Shown in pieces: positions 1 through 9,525 of a stretch of DNA of 64,000 nt (the stretch's first letter is position 1; each line of letters opens with the position of its first letter). The DNA is from Pseudoalteromonas shioyasakiensis. GTDB lineage: Bacteria; Pseudomonadota; Gammaproteobacteria; Enterobacterales; Alteromonadaceae. The DNA is taken from the NCBI RefSeq assembly GCF_001550135.1, contig NZ_LRUE01000013.1:124001-188000 (forward strand). Direction: 5' to 3'. The notes under the pieces are model-generated. The model had not been told where the DNA came from. It ran no database searches and saw nothing but the letters and a program-made list of their open reading frames with translations. The position numbers and the translations under genes are program-made.

Positions 1-2
1 CT

Positions 3-1001
3 GCTACACCTTCAGCAAATTTAGCAGAACAAATCAGCCTAAATTGCTGGTATAAAATTGAAAACAAACACCTTATTACAACAGACTTTACGCCAAAAGC
101 AAATCAAGGCGTGTTCAGTGTTGCCTTTGGTAATGAGCTTAATGCTGAGCAATTACTTGCTATTAGCGATTTTTTAGCAGCGCAAGGGTTTAGCAATTTA
201 TCGCTTTGTTGTTATCAGCCAATCTCAGACATGCCAGTAGCGTGGAGCTTTCATAGCGATACAACAACAGCACTAAGCCCTTTGGTATTAGTTGAGTTTG
301 CTAAGCAATTGGGTATTCAATTGGTGCAATTAACTAATCCACCAACAGTGAATGAACCAGGTTTATTGCTGATGGATATGGACTCAACAGCCATTACTAT
401 TGAGTGTATCGATGAAATTGCGCGTCTTGCCGATGTGTATGATGAAGTTGCTGCTGTGACCGCGCAAGCAATGGCTGGTCAGCTAGACTTTGCACAAAGC
501 TTAAAACAGCGTGTCGCGAAGCTTGAGGGCATCGATGTAGACTTAATTGATGGCTTAAAAGCGCGTTTACCGCTAATGCCGGGCGTGAGTGAGTTATGCC
601 AATACCTAAAAACGCATAACTGGCATTTAGCTATTGCATCAGGTGGTTTTGTGCCATTTGCTGAGCAAGTACAGTCACTGCTAGATTTAGATGAAGTGCA
701 CGCCAATACCCTTGAATTCAAAGATAATCGTTTAACAGGCAAGGTCATAGGCACGATTGTTGATGCTGAGGAAAAAGCCCGTGTACTTAAACGAATCGAA
801 CAAAAGCTTACCTTAAACAACCGCCAAACTGTTGCTATGGGTGATGGTGCGAACGATTTGAAAATGATGGCTGCGGCAGGGCTTGGTGTTGCTGTGCATG
901 GTAAACCTAAAGTAGTTGAGCAAGCACAAACTGCAATTAATGAAGGCTCATTACTGCAAGTTGCTTACTTACTCTCTCTACCGTTAGATTACTCGCTTTA
1001 A
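3..1001 (+). CDS. serB: Phosphoserine phosphatase SerB (5' end outside window)
   Basis: Last step of serine synthesis: hydrolyses O-phosphoserine to serine in the cytoplasm. The HAD-family nucleophile motif DMDST is read at 375-389, followed by IECIDE, a conserved IASGGF segment (motif II region) and GDGANDL (motif IV), in the order and spacing of enterobacterial SerB. A GTG at 111 could be called as the start, but the frame is open to the left edge with residues that align with the SerB N-terminal regulatory part, and the family length is about 320-350 residues. The true start therefore lies upstream. The last 18 bases overlap the convergent PilZ gene. Confidence 0.95.
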   Translation, partial: ATPSANLAEQISLNCWYKIENKHLITTDFTPKANQGVFSVAFGNELNAEQLLAISDFLAAQGFSNLSLCCYQPISDMPVAWSFHSDTTTALSPLVLVEFAKQLGIQLVQLTNPPTVNEPGLLLMDMDSTAITIECIDEIARLADVYDEVAAVTAQAMAGQLDFAQSLKQRVAKLEGIDVDLIDGLKARLPLMPGVSELCQYLKTHNWHLAIASGGFVPFAEQVQSLLDLDEVHANTLEFKDNRLTGKVIGTIVDAEEKARVLKRIEQKLTLNNRQTVAMGDGANDLKMMAAAGLGVAVHGKPKVVEQAQTAINEGSLLQVAYLLSLPLDYSL

Positions 1002-3464
1002 CCAAGTCGCTTTGCGTTTACTCATTTCATTGATCAGCCTTCGGTCAATATCAAAATGGGTAAGCGCTTCTTCGGTTATATCAATTAAATCACCCACACC
1101 AGCTACTGCCCATAGCGCTTCCTCTAAGTCTTTCGCTTTATGTAATGCATACTGGCTAATGTATTTGAGTTCATTCGCTAAGTAATCAATATCAGGGCGA
1201 CCAGTTCGTGATACATATAAACGAAATACAAAGACTAAATCGTTTTTCAGCGCTTTTTTCACAAACAAAGTTTGTGGTTTGTAATCATCTTCACTAATAC
1301 AGCGGCTGGTAATTGCATCGCTTATTTCGGCTTGGCGCGGATCAAAGCGAACAAATAGAGTAAATGGCAGAGGTGGATCTTGGCGACTACGGTCTTTGAT
1401 CAACGGGGTGATTACTTCTGTAATTTGATCCGTTGATAAGAATCCGTCGATGCTGGTTGTTTCGTTCAATAACGCAAAATTTTGTAGTAGTACATGAAGA
1501 GGGCTTGGATATAAGCCTTGGCCAATAGCGCCAGCTTTAAAGTGGGCAGCTTCTTTATGTAAATAAAACGGGAATTGGCATACGCTTTTGGTCACCATAT
1601 TTCTGAGTGCAGTTGATAGCCCCGGAATTTTAGGGGTTTCTTCACAAACACGTAATTTGTCTTTGTTGTTATCGATTAATACGGTGAAAAACTTAATCGC
1701 CATATGCGGTAAGTCACCAACTTTATGCACTTTTAAATTTACCGTTGTCAGTGATTTACTTATAGCCATTACTTCATAAGCCAGATTTGTTAAATCGTGC
1801 TTTTTGGTAATTTTTTGCAAATCAGGCAAGTTTAGTTTGATGATATCGCCTTTTTTGAACTCAACCGGTTGGTCGCATTCAATTTGCAAGCCCATCACAG
1901 ATAAATCACGAGTATGGCCTGTAATTGATTGCTCATGATGTTCAATGCTGATAGCTGTTTTGTATAAATAGCGTTTATGAGCACGAAGGTTCACATACTC
2001 AAGCGCCACAGGCTCTAAATGAGGAGGCGCTTTATGCTTACTGTGACCAAACTGTTTAAGTTGGTTTACCGCATCTTTATTATAATCAAGCTGTTGGTAT
2101 GTTTGTTGTTCAAACTTAGTACCCACCGAGGTCAAAATCAGTAGATATTTAACATCTTTAATCAACCCCTGCACCCGTGGTGTCGGTGGCTTATTTAGTT
2201 TTTCGATGTTTTTACCAGCACTGCTTGGTAGCGACAGCGGAATATACGAATCTTCCGGATGGCTTGGCATCAACTGAAGCTTAAAGCATTGCCAACTGTC
2301 TTTTTGGCTACCAAAGCCGAAAAATAAATCTCTCAGTTGTGGTTGGCTATCAAGCTCAGTTCGCGTAGCTGAGTAGTAATAAATCTTGCCAGCAACGGTA
2401 TGAGTGAAGGTGTACAGGTATTCTTCTTTTACCGCATCTGGTGAACTGAGCAAGTGACCTAAACGTTGTTGATTGATAATGCTATATAAGCATGACAACT
2501 TACGCTCATCACAAAAATAGCGCTGAATAAAAATGTTATTTTCTGTGGTTAACGCAAGGCTAGGATAAAGCTTGTCGCCTTGTAAGCTCAAAAAAGTATA
2601 AAGCGAGGTAACACGTGGAATGTAGTATTGCTCGTAGCCTTTCGATACAACCGCATCTAAGGTATTGTCTAGATTCACTTTATAGCGACGTTTATTACCG
2701 TGAATAAAGCTTTCTAAGAACTCATCAAACTTATCATTATTTTCAATAAAGGTGCGCTTTAAGCGTACATGGTTGTATTCACGGGATACTTTTTCTACCG
2801 CAACCACTTCGTATTGAATTCCGTTTTTTAAGCCCAGTTCAAAATCTTGCTCTAGGCCAACCAAGCGCAGACCAATTAATTGGCCTTTTTTAACTTTATA
2901 CCGTGGTGCTAACTTGATTTTTGCGCCACTTAAAGAGATATCAGAGGTAGAAGCGGCAACCTTATTGTCTTTATCTAGTTCAACGGTAATTTTAATTGAG
3001 TAGTTCATCCGCTCTTCGCGGCGACTTTCATAGGATGCAAACTTAATGACCTTAGCAGACTGCTCTGTCGTGCTACTATCGTCAGTTAAAGCTTGTTCAG
3101 CGGCCTTTTTTTGCATTACGCGGTGATTGTTTTCGGTATTCATTACCGCTTCGTAAACGGCAAGGGTGTAACCACCGTGGCGTTTTATAGCATCTTCAAA
3201 CACTTCAATGGCGGTATCGTCCATAAAGTGTTGCTTACCATCATATTCGTAGGGTTTGACTTGGCCGGTTACCTGGCCACGTAAATCAATAAAGCGTGCT
3301 ACAGGCTGAGATAAGCGCGACATTTCCATTTTGATCAGAAACTGCTCTGGCTTTGTTAAGCTAGCTGTTTTTGATTTAAACAGTTTGTCGAACTGGGGAG
3401 TGCCTAAATGTGCCTTTAGTTCTTCAACTAGGCTTTCATATTTAAGCAGTATGTCTTCAGCCAT
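984..3464 (-). CDS. Large protein with two PilZ domains
   Basis: An 826-residue cytoplasmic protein with no signal or membrane segment. Two PilZ c-di-GMP binding signatures are visible: RREER (148-152) with DISLSG (175-180), and RAHKR (494-498) with DLSVMG (520-525), i.e. RxxxR plus D/NxSxxG in both. The N-terminal 145 residues and the region between and after the PilZ modules match nothing I recognise. It probably responds to c-di-GMP, but its output (motility, surface polysaccharide or other) cannot be read from the sequence. It lies between serB and radA, convergent with serB (18-base overlap) and divergent from radA. Confidence 0.85.
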   Translation of the reverse strand: MAEDILLKYESLVEELKAHLGTPQFDKLFKSKTASLTKPEQFLIKMEMSRLSQPVARFIDLRGQVTGQVKPYEYDGKQHFMDDTAIEVFEDAIKRHGGYTLAVYEAVMNTENNHRVMQKKAAEQALTDDSSTTEQSAKVIKFASYESRREERMNYSIKITVELDKDNKVAASTSDISLSGAKIKLAPRYKVKKGQLIGLRLVGLEQDFELGLKNGIQYEVVAVEKVSREYNHVRLKRTFIENNDKFDEFLESFIHGNKRRYKVNLDNTLDAVVSKGYEQYYIPRVTSLYTFLSLQGDKLYPSLALTTENNIFIQRYFCDERKLSCLYSIINQQRLGHLLSSPDAVKEEYLYTFTHTVAGKIYYYSATRTELDSQPQLRDLFFGFGSQKDSWQCFKLQLMPSHPEDSYIPLSLPSSAGKNIEKLNKPPTPRVQGLIKDVKYLLILTSVGTKFEQQTYQQLDYNKDAVNQLKQFGHSKHKAPPHLEPVALEYVNLRAHKRYLYKTAISIEHHEQSITGHTRDLSVMGLQIECDQPVEFKKGDIIKLNLPDLQKITKKHDLTNLAYEVMAISKSLTTVNLKVHKVGDLPHMAIKFFTVLIDNNKDKLRVCEETPKIPGLSTALRNMVTKSVCQFPFYLHKEAAHFKAGAIGQGLYPSPLHVLLQNFALLNETTSIDGFLSTDQITEVITPLIKDRSRQDPPLPFTLFVRFDPRQAEISDAITSRCISEDDYKPQTLFVKKALKNDLVFVFRLYVSRTGRPDIDYLANELKYISQYALHKAKDLEEALWAVAGVGDLIDITEEALTHFDIDRRLINEMSKRKATWLKRVI

Positions 3465-3817
3465 TTATAAAACCATCACCGTCTATCTAAAAAAGTAGGT
3501 ATACTAGCTGGCTATTGAAAGCCAAAGCAGTGTAACTAGTTTTTTATTTTATTAGTTATTGTTATATGTATTCGCCAATTAAATGGCAAGCACTGTAAAG
3601 TTTTATTTGTAAGCAAAAACTGTGCCCTTAACCATTTCTTAATTAAGCACTTAGCATGATTAAGCGTTTTTCATGGGGCAAGTTACAGCATATTATCTTT
3701 TGTGACTACAAAAGTGACTCTAGATTAATTACCTGAGTCATATGTTTTACTTTAGCTATTATATGCTTGAAAATACAGAAATAGTCACAAAACAGCGACC
3801 AAAATAGGTAAGGCCGA
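3465..3817. other. Divergent intergenic region, PilZ gene / radA
   Basis: 353 bases without a credible ORF. AT-rich, with an inverted repeat TGACTC (3715-3720) / GAGTCA (3735-3740) and TATTAT-like hexamers near 3755-3765 that could serve as a radA -10 element. No recognised operator or RNA is seen. Confidence 0.35.
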
Positions 3818-5203
3818 ATGGCAAAATCAGCAAAAATCGAATTTGTCTGCACTGAGTGCGGCATGAACTATCAACGCTGGCAAGGTCAGTGTAAGTGTGG
3901 AGCGTGGAATACGCTGGCAGAATTTAAGCCTTCAGCGGGGCAATCGAAGCAAGCGGCAAGCCGTGCGGCAGTGGCAGGCTATGCCGGTATCGCTAGCGGT
4001 GGCTCAAAGAAAATCAATGAAGTTGCGACCACTGAGGCCGAAAAACGCCTCACAGAAATAGGTGAGCTAGACAGAGTATTAAGTGGTGGCGTAACCACAG
4101 GCTCTGTTAACATTATTTCTGGCGACCCAGGTGCCGGTAAAACCACCTTGCTGTCAGATTTAGTCGCACGTATGTCAAAGCTAATGCCTTCTTTATACTG
4201 CACAGCCGAAGAATCTCTATCGCAGTTTAAAAACCGTGTGAATCGCTTACGATTAGATTACAACGAAGATGAGCTTTACTTGCTGTCTGAAACCAGTGTT
4301 GAAGCCATCATTGAAGAGCTTGATAAAAACAAAATTAAGTTCGCGGTGATTGACTCAATTCAGGCCGTGGTAACAGAAACGGCAAATGGTAGCCCTGGCT
4401 CACCCTCACAGGTAAAAAGTGCAGCTCAGGCACTAACACAATACTGTAAGCAAAATGATGTCACTATGTTCATCATTGCCCATGTAAACAAAAATAACGA
4501 AATTGCTGGGCCGCAAACACTTGTACACATAGTCGATGCTTTATTACATATCGATACTAACGATGGCCAAGTCAGAACACTGCGTGCTAATAAAAACCGT
4601 TTTGGCGATATCGATACCGTGGGTATTTTCAGAATGTGCGAGCGCGGAATGTTGAGCGTTGATAACCCAAGCGAAATCTTTTTATCTGGTTCTAGTACCG
4701 AGTCTCCGGGCTCTGCTATCACTTGTATCCGTAAAGGTAACCGTAACTTACTACTCGAAATACAATGTTTAACCACAGAAACCGAAGCCGAATTCCCGCA
4801 GCGGGTGTGTGTTGGCTTGAATATGAATCGTATCAAGATGCTAACAGGTATTTTACGTAAGCACACAAAAACAAAAATCTTCCACGATACTTTTTTCAAC
4901 ATTGTTGGTGGTTTAAAAATCGATGAGTCAGAGACTTGTATCGATTTAGCATTGGTAGCAGCACTTTTAAGCAGCTTGAACGAATTTGTTGTACCGCGTA
5001 CCACCTGTATTATGGGTGAGCTAAGTTTAAATGGTGATGTAAGACCAATCGACAGCGGCGTACCTCGAGTTAAAGAAGCTGCGCAACACGGTTTTACTGA
5101 GATCTTTATTCCATATCGTAATTACCATAAATCAATGGAAGGCCTTGGTGCTAAGATCACCCCAGTAAAAACCGTGCATGAGCTATTGTCGTTAATAAAC
5201 TAA
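3818..5203 (+). CDS. radA: DNA repair protein RadA (Sms)
   Basis: RecA-like ATPase that promotes branch migration of recombination intermediates. Visible in order: N-terminal zinc finger with C11, C14, C25 and C27; Walker A GDPGAGKTT (102-110); the RadA-specific KNRFG motif (259-263); and a C-terminal Lon-protease-like domain ending in EIFIPYRN and PVKTVHELL. The length of 461 residues equals the family norm. ATG start preceded by GGTAAGG. A small secreted-protein gene follows after 50 bases and may be co-transcribed. Confidence 0.97.
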   Translation: MAKSAKIEFVCTECGMNYQRWQGQCKCGAWNTLAEFKPSAGQSKQAASRAAVAGYAGIASGGSKKINEVATTEAEKRLTEIGELDRVLSGGVTTGSVNIISGDPGAGKTTLLSDLVARMSKLMPSLYCTAEESLSQFKNRVNRLRLDYNEDELYLLSETSVEAIIEELDKNKIKFAVIDSIQAVVTETANGSPGSPSQVKSAAQALTQYCKQNDVTMFIIAHVNKNNEIAGPQTLVHIVDALLHIDTNDGQVRTLRANKNRFGDIDTVGIFRMCERGMLSVDNPSEIFLSGSSTESPGSAITCIRKGNRNLLLEIQCLTTETEAEFPQRVCVGLNMNRIKMLTGILRKHTKTKIFHDTFFNIVGGLKIDESETCIDLALVAALLSSLNEFVVPRTTCIMGELSLNGDVRPIDSGVPRVKEAAQHGFTEIFIPYRNYHKSMEGLGAKITPVKTVHELLSLIN

Positions 5204-5253
5204 ATACAATTTGATACACTGATAAAAAATTTACACCAATTAAAGGAAATAAA

Positions 5254-6186
5254 ATGAAGAAGTTAATTATTGCAGCGGTTGTTGCTGCGGCTGTCGGTGG
5301 CGTAGCTTACGCTAATTACGCAGCTACACAGGAAGTGAAAAAGGTGGTTGATAAGCAAATTAGTGCATTATCAATCCAAAGCGGTGTAGAAATTAAATAC
5401 AGCGATATCTCAGCCAGTATTTTTGATAGCAGCATGCAGTTATCAGAGATCACGGTTTCAAATAGTTTAAGCAATGAGCCTGTCGCAACAATCGATAGCA
5501 TTGATGTGTCGGGTTACGAAGTAGATGCAGTGCCGCCCCATACTGGTTTTGTTATGAAGAACTTTCGTTTTAGCGATGAATTTTTAGCGCAGCTGCCAGA
5601 AAACTCTAATAACAAGCTAGCATCAACAAGCTATAACGTTGACTCATCGCTTGATTATAATAAAGATTCAGGCGACAGCGACTTTGCTCTTAAAGTCACT
5701 GCAAATGAGGTGGCTGACGTTAACTTTAATCTTGGTTTAGCTAAAACCACAGCGCTGATGGAAGCATCACTTGCTGTGAGCCAGATGCAAAATGAAGCAG
5801 CTGATGGTCAGCTTACTTTAGAACAGCAGTTACAACAGCAATCGAAGATGATGGCAGCCCTCACTCAGTTAGAGCCACGTAGCATCAATATGTCGATTGC
5901 TGATGAAGGTGAGCTTAAAGCGGTGGTTGATAGCTTCTTAACTGCGCAAGGTATGACGCATGAGCAATTTAAGCAAGTCGTTGCGATGCAATTACAGCAA
6001 GTGCCAGTGAGCGAAGAACTTGCAACAGCGATTAGCAACTTTGTGAATGGTTTATCGTCTTTCTCAGTATCAGCTAAATTACCTGAAGGTAAAACTATGA
6101 TGGAGATTAATCAGCAAATTCAAATGCTGATGGGTCAACCTGAAGAGCTTGCGAAATTCATCAACCTACAAGCAAGTGGCGAATAA
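5254..6186 (+). CDS. Uncharacterised exported protein
   Basis: A 310-residue protein starting after a good ribosome site (AAAGGAAATAAA before ATG). Residues 1-20 form a lysine-led hydrophobic segment (signal peptide or N-terminal anchor). The remainder is soluble, rich in Q, S and N, with a Gln-rich stretch near 190-200. The arrangement (anchor, then repeated beta-like segments describing gradients of polar and hydrophobic residues) recalls periplasmic DUF945/YdgA-like proteins, but no diagnostic motif is seen. It is placed directly behind radA; function unknown. Confidence 0.7.
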   Translation: MKKLIIAAVVAAAVGGVAYANYAATQEVKKVVDKQISALSIQSGVEIKYSDISASIFDSSMQLSEITVSNSLSNEPVATIDSIDVSGYEVDAVPPHTGFVMKNFRFSDEFLAQLPENSNNKLASTSYNVDSSLDYNKDSGDSDFALKVTANEVADVNFNLGLAKTTALMEASLAVSQMQNEAADGQLTLEQQLQQQSKMMAALTQLEPRSINMSIADEGELKAVVDSFLTAQGMTHEQFKQVVAMQLQQVPVSEELATAISNFVNGLSSFSVSAKLPEGKTMMEINQQIQMLMGQPEELAKFINLQASGE

Positions 6187-6209
6187 TCTCAAGCCTCTTC
6201 TGTAAACCT

Positions 6210-6259
6210 AACCTTAAAGTGACGAGTGATTTAACTTACTCACTTTAAGGTTGTTTTTT
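6210..6259 (+). terminator. Terminator of the exported-protein gene
   Basis: A 13-bp perfect stem AACCTTAAAGTGA (6210-6222) / TCACTTTAAGGTT (6240-6252), 17-base loop, then a T-run. The stem overlaps the last codons of the convergent BON gene, so the BON coding end doubles as a terminator arm. Confidence 0.75.
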
Positions 6260-6552
6260 ATCTGCATCACACCTTGGCTGTGTTCTAAAAATTTCTGTGC
6301 TAAAGCGCGTTGAAAGCCCGTTTCTGCAATACCTTTTAGTTCAACAGTTTCACCTTCAACAATCACTTGTAAGTTTTCAATGTGAAAGTTAGGGTTACGA
6401 GTTAACTTCTGCAATGCCATTTGCTGTAAGCGCGGTTGCGCAGATGTGCTTGTTGTTAGCACACTAGTATTGGCGCTCACAGTCGTTGCGCAAGCAAGTA
6501 AAAACATACAACTCAATAAAGTAAGTACTACGGTTAATTTGAAGCGGCTCAT
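6214..6552 (-). CDS. Small BON-domain lipoprotein
   Basis: 112 residues. Hydrophobic N-terminus ending in FLLAC (C21), a probable lipobox, so likely an outer-membrane-targeted lipoprotein. Residues about 45-105 (FHIENLQVIVEGETVELKG, then QKFLEHSQGVMQIKNNLKV) show the BON pattern: a strand, VELKG, a helix and a final INNL-type strand. BON domains are thought to bind phospholipid or membrane surfaces. Convergent with the preceding gene; SD GAGGGAA sits upstream of the ATG. Confidence 0.75.
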   Translation of the reverse strand: MSRFKLTVVLTLLSCMFLLACATTVSANTSVLTTSTSAQPRLQQMALQKLTRNPNFHIENLQVIVEGETVELKGIAETGFQRALAQKFLEHSQGVMQIKNNLKVSKLNHSSL

Positions 6553-6720
6553 ACAATTCCCTCGTTAATCTAGTCTGCTGTGAACTATTGCTGAACCTGT
6601 TACAATTATTATTCCAATATTTAAGCTGTTGAATTTTATTGTTTTATTTTTATTGGTGTGATGTATGGGCAATAAAGTGTGAACTAATTACACAGTTAAT
6701 AAGTAAAAAGGGTATGGCAC

Positions 6721-6748
6721 AAAAATGCCGAGACAAGCTCGGCATTTT
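6721..6748 (-). terminator. srmB terminator
   Basis: Hairpin ATGCCGAG...CTCGGCAT with flanking A and T runs; the T-run reads on the minus strand 26 bases after the srmB stop. Confidence 0.8.
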
Positions 6749-6773
6749 CACAGTAATGATGTTAAAGTTAAAA

Positions 6774-8006
6774 CTACTTTTTCTTCTTCGTTTTAGCTTT
6801 GGCTTTTTTCTTTGCCTTCATTTTTACTGGATCTTTTTTCTTTTTAGATGGGATCTTCGCTTCTTTGTGCTGTGGCTCAAGACCTTTAATTACTCGGCGT
6901 TTCAATTTTTGCTCAATGTAGCGCTCAACCTTACCAACAATTGCCACGTCATGAGCTTCAATAAATGAAATCGCAATGCCTTTTTTACCTGCACGACCTG
7001 TACGTCCAATACGGTGTACGTATACGTCTGCGGTACGTGGCATATCAAAGTTGATAACATGGCTGATATCAGCAACATCAATACCACGAGCAGCAACATC
7101 CGTTGCAACTAAGATATTGTTGCGACCAGAGTGAAAGTTCTCCATCGCTTTCATGCGCTTGTCTTGTGGCATTTCACCGCGTAACCAAGCTACACGAAGG
7201 CCTTCGTTGTTTAACTCACCAACTAATGTTTCTAGGCGCTCACGGGTTTTAACAAACACAATTGCTTTATGAATGTCGTCACCATTTAACGTTTCAACCA
7301 ACATTTTTAGCTTGTGGTCGTAGTCATCAGCAAGGTGAACCCATTGATGGATTTTGCCTTTCTCTTTGCGTGAAGATTCGGCTTCAAGCAGTGCAGGGTC
7401 GTTTAAGATACGTTCTGCAAATAACTCAACGCTGTCACCTTCAAGGGTCGCTGAGAATAAGAAACATTGACGGCGGTTACGTGCTTCATCACAAATACGT
7501 AGCATTTCTTTACGAAAGCCCATGTCTAGCATGCGGTCAGCTTCATCAAGAATAAGCATTTCAACGTTTTCAGCATGGAAGTTCTCTGTTTCAAGGTACT
7601 CCATTAAACGCCCAGGTGTGGCAATGAGAATGTCGTTATTGCTTTCGAAAATTTCTTTGTGTGTCCCGTAGTTTATACCACCTGTTACAACCCCAATTTT
7701 AAGATGAGTTTGTGCTGCGAGTAATTCACATTGCTCATGAATTTGATAAGCAAGCTCACGGGTTGGTGTCATGATCAATACGCGCGCAAAGCCAGGATCG
7801 CGACGTGGGAAATCAAGCAAGTATTGAATTGCAGGGATCAAAAACGCGGCTGTTTTACCCGTACCAGTAGGGGCAGATGCCAAAATATCACGACCTTGAA
7901 GTGCTTCAGGGATCGCTTGTTGTTGAATACTGGTAGGCGTATCAAAACCCATTTTATTAATGGCATTTAACAGCTTGTTATCGATATCAAATTCAGAAAA
8001 TTGCAT
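6774..8006 (-). CDS. srmB: DEAD-box RNA helicase SrmB
   Basis: ATP-dependent RNA helicase used in early assembly of the large ribosomal subunit. Motifs in order: Q motif region PTSIQQQAIP, Walker A APTGTGKT (45-52), PTREL, DEAD (154-157), SAT (185-187), ARGID, and HRIGRTGRAG. The sequence after SAT (LEGD) and the segment KIHQW match E. coli SrmB. The C-terminus is a Lys-rich tail (about 25 residues), typical for RNA-binding extensions. Divergent from trmN6, as srmB and yfiC are in E. coli, which supports the assignment over other DEAD-box paralogues. Confidence 0.93.
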   Translation of the reverse strand: MQFSEFDIDNKLLNAINKMGFDTPTSIQQQAIPEALQGRDILASAPTGTGKTAAFLIPAIQYLLDFPRRDPGFARVLIMTPTRELAYQIHEQCELLAAQTHLKIGVVTGGINYGTHKEIFESNNDILIATPGRLMEYLETENFHAENVEMLILDEADRMLDMGFRKEMLRICDEARNRRQCFLFSATLEGDSVELFAERILNDPALLEAESSRKEKGKIHQWVHLADDYDHKLKMLVETLNGDDIHKAIVFVKTRERLETLVGELNNEGLRVAWLRGEMPQDKRMKAMENFHSGRNNILVATDVAARGIDVADISHVINFDMPRTADVYVHRIGRTGRAGKKGIAISFIEAHDVAIVGKVERYIEQKLKRRVIKGLEPQHKEAKIPSKKKKDPVKMKAKKKAKAKTKKKK

Positions 8007-8082
8007 AGAGTGACATAAATAGAGGACAATTGAGCCTAATTATACGCGTTAACGCGGCTGTGGTGAATGAAAAGGTGAAAAA

Positions 8083-8781
8083 ATGTCAGGCTTTGTGTTT
8101 AAACAATTTACGGTAACGCAAACACGCACGGCGATGAAAGTGTCGACCGATGGTATTTTGTTAGGTGCATGGGCTGATATAAATAAAGCTAAACGCATTT
8201 TAGATATAGGGACAGGCACAGGGCTGTTGGCGCTTATGGCAAAACAAAGAGTGTCTGATGCAAGTGTGAGTGCCATTGAAATAGACACGGGTGCCTGCAG
8301 TGATGCCCGAGATAACTTTGCGGCTAGCCCTTGGCCAGAAATAAACCTTTTCGAAGGAGCTGTACAGTCGTTTAGCGCAGCAGAGCCTTTTGATGCGATC
8401 ATCACCAACCCACCTTATTTTAATGCGAGCCTAAAAGGTGATAATCATGCTCGAAATACTGCCCGCCATACTGACGGCCTTAGCTTCAGCGAATTGATAG
8501 AAGCGTGTACTAGGATTAGCCACGGCAAAACGCTTTTGAATGTGATTTTGCCTTGCGTAGAGGCAAAACAATTCATTGCGGTAGCTGAGCAGGCAGGCTG
8601 GTACTTAAATCGCCATTGCTTGGTACGTACAACCGAGAAAAAACAACCAAGTCGTAGCCTGTTGTTACTCAGCCAAAACAACGGCGAATGTGATACATCA
8701 TCGTTAACCATACATGCAGCTGATGGCAGCTATAGCCAAGATTATAAAGAGCTCTGTAAAGCTTTTTACCTAAAGATGTAA
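8083..8781 (+). CDS. trmN6: tRNA1(Val) A37 N6-methyltransferase TrmN6 (YfiC)
   Basis: Class I SAM-dependent methyltransferase that makes m6A37 in tRNA-Val. The SAM-binding DIGTGTG is at residues 41-47 and the adenine-N6 catalytic NPPY at 109-112, followed by F. The N-terminal FKQFTV with K19-V-STDG is typical of the YfiC family. 232 residues is close to the E. coli length of about 245. The stop is 3 bases from the end of the convergent lipoprotein gene. Confidence 0.9.
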   Translation: MSGFVFKQFTVTQTRTAMKVSTDGILLGAWADINKAKRILDIGTGTGLLALMAKQRVSDASVSAIEIDTGACSDARDNFAASPWPEINLFEGAVQSFSAAEPFDAIITNPPYFNASLKGDNHARNTARHTDGLSFSELIEACTRISHGKTLLNVILPCVEAKQFIAVAEQAGWYLNRHCLVRTTEKKQPSRSLLLLSQNNGECDTSSLTIHAADGSYSQDYKELCKAFYLKM

Positions 8782-8784
8782 TGG

Positions 8785-9468
8785 TTATTCAGCAATGCTC
8801 GCTTCAAGGCCATCTTCACTTAAAAGTAAAGTGTATGACTGCCCATATGATGCGTTGCAGATTGCGACAGGTTCATAAACTCGCTTATCTTCATCATTGA
8901 GCTTTGATACTTTTAAATCATCAGCGCAGTCATCAATGTGGTACCAGTAACTTAATTGATTTTGATATAAATTGACGATTTGCTTTTCGACTTTTAAGCG
9001 AAGGTTTTCAGTTGCGAGAATACGTATAGCAAAAAAGTCATCTTTATCATCATTGGCTTTTTTGACGAGTGTTAAACGAAGCTTTTCTTCATTTTGCCAA
9101 GCCACAAAATGATAAGGTTGATTTTGCTCTACCTGATACATCTGTGTGGCTGAGTTAGTTATGTCGCTGTGATCGACTACATAAAATGAAATACGACTAC
9201 GTTCATTGTGAGCATGTGTTACATCAACGGGAAGTGATTGCGATGCAAGCGTATCAATATAGTATTGAGAGTCTTTAACTTCTTGAGCATCACCAAACAG
9301 GTCAGTGTTTGCCATGTAATAGTCCACTTCTAAATCAGTGGTATTTACGAGTGTGTAATTGTTCTCATACATTTCATCGCCAAAGTTATGAGTTTCTTCA
9401 ACTTCTAATTCATCACAACCAGTTAGCAAAATACTTGCGGCAATCATTATAGGTAGCGCACTTTTCAT
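8785..9468 (-). CDS. Uncharacterised lipoprotein
   Basis: 227 residues with a clear signal and lipobox LLTGC (C18), so lipid-anchored; the Asp at +2 suggests possible inner-membrane retention by the E. coli rule. The mature part is acidic (EELEVEETHNFGDEMYENN region) and beta-rich, with paired cysteines near the C-terminus (DDCADD and AICNAS). AAAGGAAT precedes the ATG by a normal spacing. No family recognised. Confidence 0.75.
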   Translation of the reverse strand: MKSALPIMIAASILLTGCDELEVEETHNFGDEMYENNYTLVNTTDLEVDYYMANTDLFGDAQEVKDSQYYIDTLASQSLPVDVTHAHNERSRISFYVVDHSDITNSATQMYQVEQNQPYHFVAWQNEEKLRLTLVKKANDDKDDFFAIRILATENLRLKVEKQIVNLYQNQLSYWYHIDDCADDLKVSKLNDEDKRVYEPVAICNASYGQSYTLLLSEDGLEASIAE

Positions 9469-9525
9469 TGTTATTCCTTTTACAAATGAAGGAGCTGATT
9501 AGCATACTTATAAGTTATTGTACCT

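Noticed and set aside
4426..5004. 192-codon minus-strand ORF inside radA
   Set aside because: Shadow of radA; low-complexity translation and no ribosome site.
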